A stretch of DNA of 6,388 nt, taken from contig JAKBRL010000036.1 of assembly GCA_021845465.1 (NCBI GenBank), positions 1-6,388 on the forward strand, read 5' to 3'. The notes under the pieces are model-generated. The model did no database searches, was not told the DNA's origin, and worked only from the letters and a program-made list of their open reading frames with translations. Of the stretch, positions 5,511 through 6,388 are shown in pieces (position 1 is the first letter of the stretch; each line of letters begins with the position of its first letter). The position numbers and the translations under genes are program-made. The stretch is from Microcaldota archaeon (GTDB lineage Archaea > Micrarchaeota > Micrarchaeia > Micrarchaeales > CABMGC01).

Positions 5511-6044
5511 CTAAAATTTAAGAATGGAAGTGACTTTATCATCTCCAAGAAGGGCACGTCCTGCAAGTTCTGATATCTCCACTACAAAAAGATATCCCTC
5601 AATCAAGCCTCCCAACCTTCCCACGAGCTTTCCAGCAGCTCCGGCAGTTCCTCCTGTAGCAAGAAGATCATCTATTATAACTATTTTTGAGCCTTTGGGA
5701 AATGAATCCTCATGCATCTCAAGCACTGCACTGCCATACTCCAGCTGATACTCTTCGCTTATGGCTTTATATGGCAGCTTCCCTTTTTTCCTCGCAGGAA
5801 CAAAACCAAGCCCGAGCGCATATGCGACTGCCGAGCCCATTATAAATCCCCTGGCATCGATTCCGACTATATAATCGGGTTTCAGCTTCTCTGCTTTATT
5901 AGAAAGCTCTTCAATGCATCTTTTAAATGCAGAAGCATCAGAAAGCATCGGAGTTATATCTCTGAATACGATTCCCTTCTTCGGGTAATCGGGTATGGCT
6001 CTTATATACTTTCTAAGATCTATTTCTTCATCTTCAATTTCCAT
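5511..6044 (-). CDS. apt: adenine phosphoribosyltransferase
   Basis: This cytosolic purine-salvage enzyme converts adenine and PRPP to AMP and pyrophosphate. The 177-residue protein carries the Apt signatures in order: IPDYPKKGIVFRDITPML (17-34), VGIDARGFIMGSAVAYALGL (60-79), PARKKGKLPYK (83-93), YGSAVLEMH (103-111), and the PRPP loop IVIIDDLLATGGT (121-133), with the acidic pair D125-D126. This is the bacterial/eukaryotic-type Apt rather than the shorter HGPRT-like archaeal enzymes. The N-terminus is acidic (MEIEDEEIDL). The ATG at 6044 has no Shine-Dalgarno site, but a TATA box predicts a start about seven bases upstream, i.e. a near-leaderless message. It is first in an operon with dys. 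Adenine released from methylthioadenosine during polyamine synthesis is one natural substrate source, which fits the pairing with dys. Confidence 0.96.
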   Translation of the reverse strand: MEIEDEEIDLRKYIRAIPDYPKKGIVFRDITPMLSDASAFKRCIEELSNKAEKLKPDYIVGIDARGFIMGSAVAYALGLGFVPARKKGKLPYKAISEEYQLEYGSAVLEMHEDSFPKGSKIVIIDDLLATGGTAGAAGKLVGRLGGLIEGYLFVVEISELAGRALLGDDKVTSILKF

Positions 6045-6072
6045 TTAAACAGGATATATACTATACTTAAGG

Positions 6073-6080
6073 TTTTATAA
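6073..6080 (-). promoter_or_regulatory. TATA box of the apt-dys operon
   Basis: Minus-strand TTATAAAA (6080-6073), centred about 33 bases before the apt ATG, predicts transcription starting near 6051. A second AT-rich stretch, GTATATATC (6062-6054), is too close to the start codon to serve an intact apt message. Confidence 0.5.
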
Positions 6081-6130
6081 TCCTGCACGGAATCAATGCA
6101 AAATCCTGAAAATAGGCTATCTTTAGGATT
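6079..6130. repeat. three evenly spaced AATCCT elements upstream of apt
   Basis: AATCCTG occurs at 6079-6085 and 6102-6108, and its 6-base core occurs inverted (AGGATT) at 6125-6130. The spacing is 23 bases in both steps, about two helical turns. The first copy overlaps the apt TATA box. This may be a transcription-factor array; chance cannot be excluded for 6-7 base elements. Confidence 0.3.
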
Positions 6131-6149
6131 GGCAAACTAAGCCTAAGAT
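6119..6149. repeat. imperfect inverted repeat (possible hairpin) in the apt-uppS spacer
   Basis: ATCTTTAGG (6119-6127) can pair with CCTAAGAT (6142-6149), giving eight pairs with one bulged T and a 14-base loop. The 5' arm overlaps the third AATCCT-type element, so the two structures would be mutually exclusive. No T-run follows on either strand to suggest a terminator. Confidence 0.3.
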
Positions 6150-6263
6150 TTCGTAGTAAACACAAGTGATTATTTAAATATTTGTATATATAATTCTTTT
6201 AATCTGCATATACTGTCCTTAATGAGAAAGTTTAAAATGAAAATATCGGTATAAATATCAGGC

Positions 6264-6270
6264 ATATATC
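6264..6270 (+). promoter_or_regulatory. possible TATA box of the cis-prenyltransferase gene
   Basis: ATATATC (6264-6270), within GCATATATCATAATAAAT, is centred about 27 bases before the ATG at 6294, which would give a leaderless transcript. The whole region 6170-6290 is AT-rich and contains other TATA-like strings, so the choice is weak. No Shine-Dalgarno site precedes the ATG. Confidence 0.35.
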
Positions 6271-6293
6271 ATAATAAATAAAAACGTAATCAA

Positions 6294-6388
6294 ATGTCCA
6301 ATCAAAATTTCCCGAAGACATTGGCTCTCATACCTGACGGGAACAGGAGATGGGCAAGAAAGCACAGGCTTTCAATGCTAAAGGGCTA
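6294..6388 (+). CDS. uppS: cis-prenyltransferase (undecaprenyl/polyprenyl diphosphate synthase), N-terminal fragment
   Basis: Thirty-one codons are visible before the window ends. The protein starts MSNQNFPKTLALIPDGNRRW and continues ARKHRLSMLKG. IPDGNRRWAR is conserved region I of cis-prenyltransferases; its Asp (D15) is the catalytic residue coordinating Mg2+ with the allylic diphosphate, and the Asn and Arg residues bind phosphate. Pro before the Asp (rather than Met, as in most bacterial UppS) is usual in archaeal members. The enzyme adds isopentenyl units in cis to make the long polyprenyl diphosphate that becomes the lipid carrier for glycan assembly and protein glycosylation at the membrane. 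Chain length cannot be inferred from this fragment. The gene is divergent from apt across a 249-base spacer. Confidence 0.92.
   Translation, partial: MSNQNFPKTLALIPDGNRRWARKHRLSMLKG

Noticed and set aside
5712..6080. A plus-strand open frame across the start of apt and its promoter
   Set aside because: Antisense to a certain gene, with no start signals.
6150..6293. Tiny plus-strand frames (for example an ATG at 6222, ten codons) and tRNA-like folds in the apt-uppS spacer
   Set aside because: Too short, AT-rich, and no cloverleaf or conserved T-loop sequence found.

Overview
The window looks archaeal. It carries the archaeal-type S-adenosylmethionine synthetase, a deoxyhypusine synthase with its catalytic lysine, a helix-turn-helix/CBS regulator of archaeal type, and the first residues of a cis-prenyltransferase with the IPDGNRRWA signature. 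Most genes also have a TATA-like box about 30-45 bases before the start codon, with little or no leader. Base composition is AT-rich (by eye, not counted). The compact gene spacing and mixed gene content would fit a small-genome archaeon, possibly of the DPANN group, but the lineage call is a guess.

Layout, left to right. On the minus strand, metK (ends 1481) is followed after about 215 bases by a GT4 glycosyltransferase (ends 139). The glycosyltransferase runs without a gap into a truncated reading frame (138 to 1) that resembles the N-terminus of archaeal EF-Tu/SelB-like proteins. Divergent from metK, on the plus strand, is an HTH-CBS regulator (2759-3352), and the two share one symmetric TATA element. 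It converges with a minus-strand VIT1/CCC1-type iron/manganese transporter (3383 to about 4096-4165). Divergent from the transporter is an unknown 85-residue two-helix membrane protein (4252-4509). This in turn converges on a minus-strand apt-dys operon (6044-4546). At the right edge a cis-prenyltransferase gene (uppS-like) begins at 6294 and runs out of the window.

Functionally there is a loose adenosyl/polyamine theme. MetK makes S-adenosylmethionine. Deoxyhypusine synthase uses a polyamine-type aminobutyl donor to modify aIF5A. Apt salvages adenine, one source of which is the methylthioadenosine released in polyamine synthesis. The CBS regulator next to metK could sense an adenosyl ligand. 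The transporter, glycosyltransferase and prenyltransferase concern the envelope and metal homeostasis.

I found no RNA gene, CRISPR array, insertion sequence or obvious foreign island. The best leads are the regulatory architecture of the three divergent gene pairs, the unknown membrane protein beside the transporter, and the unusual start codons.
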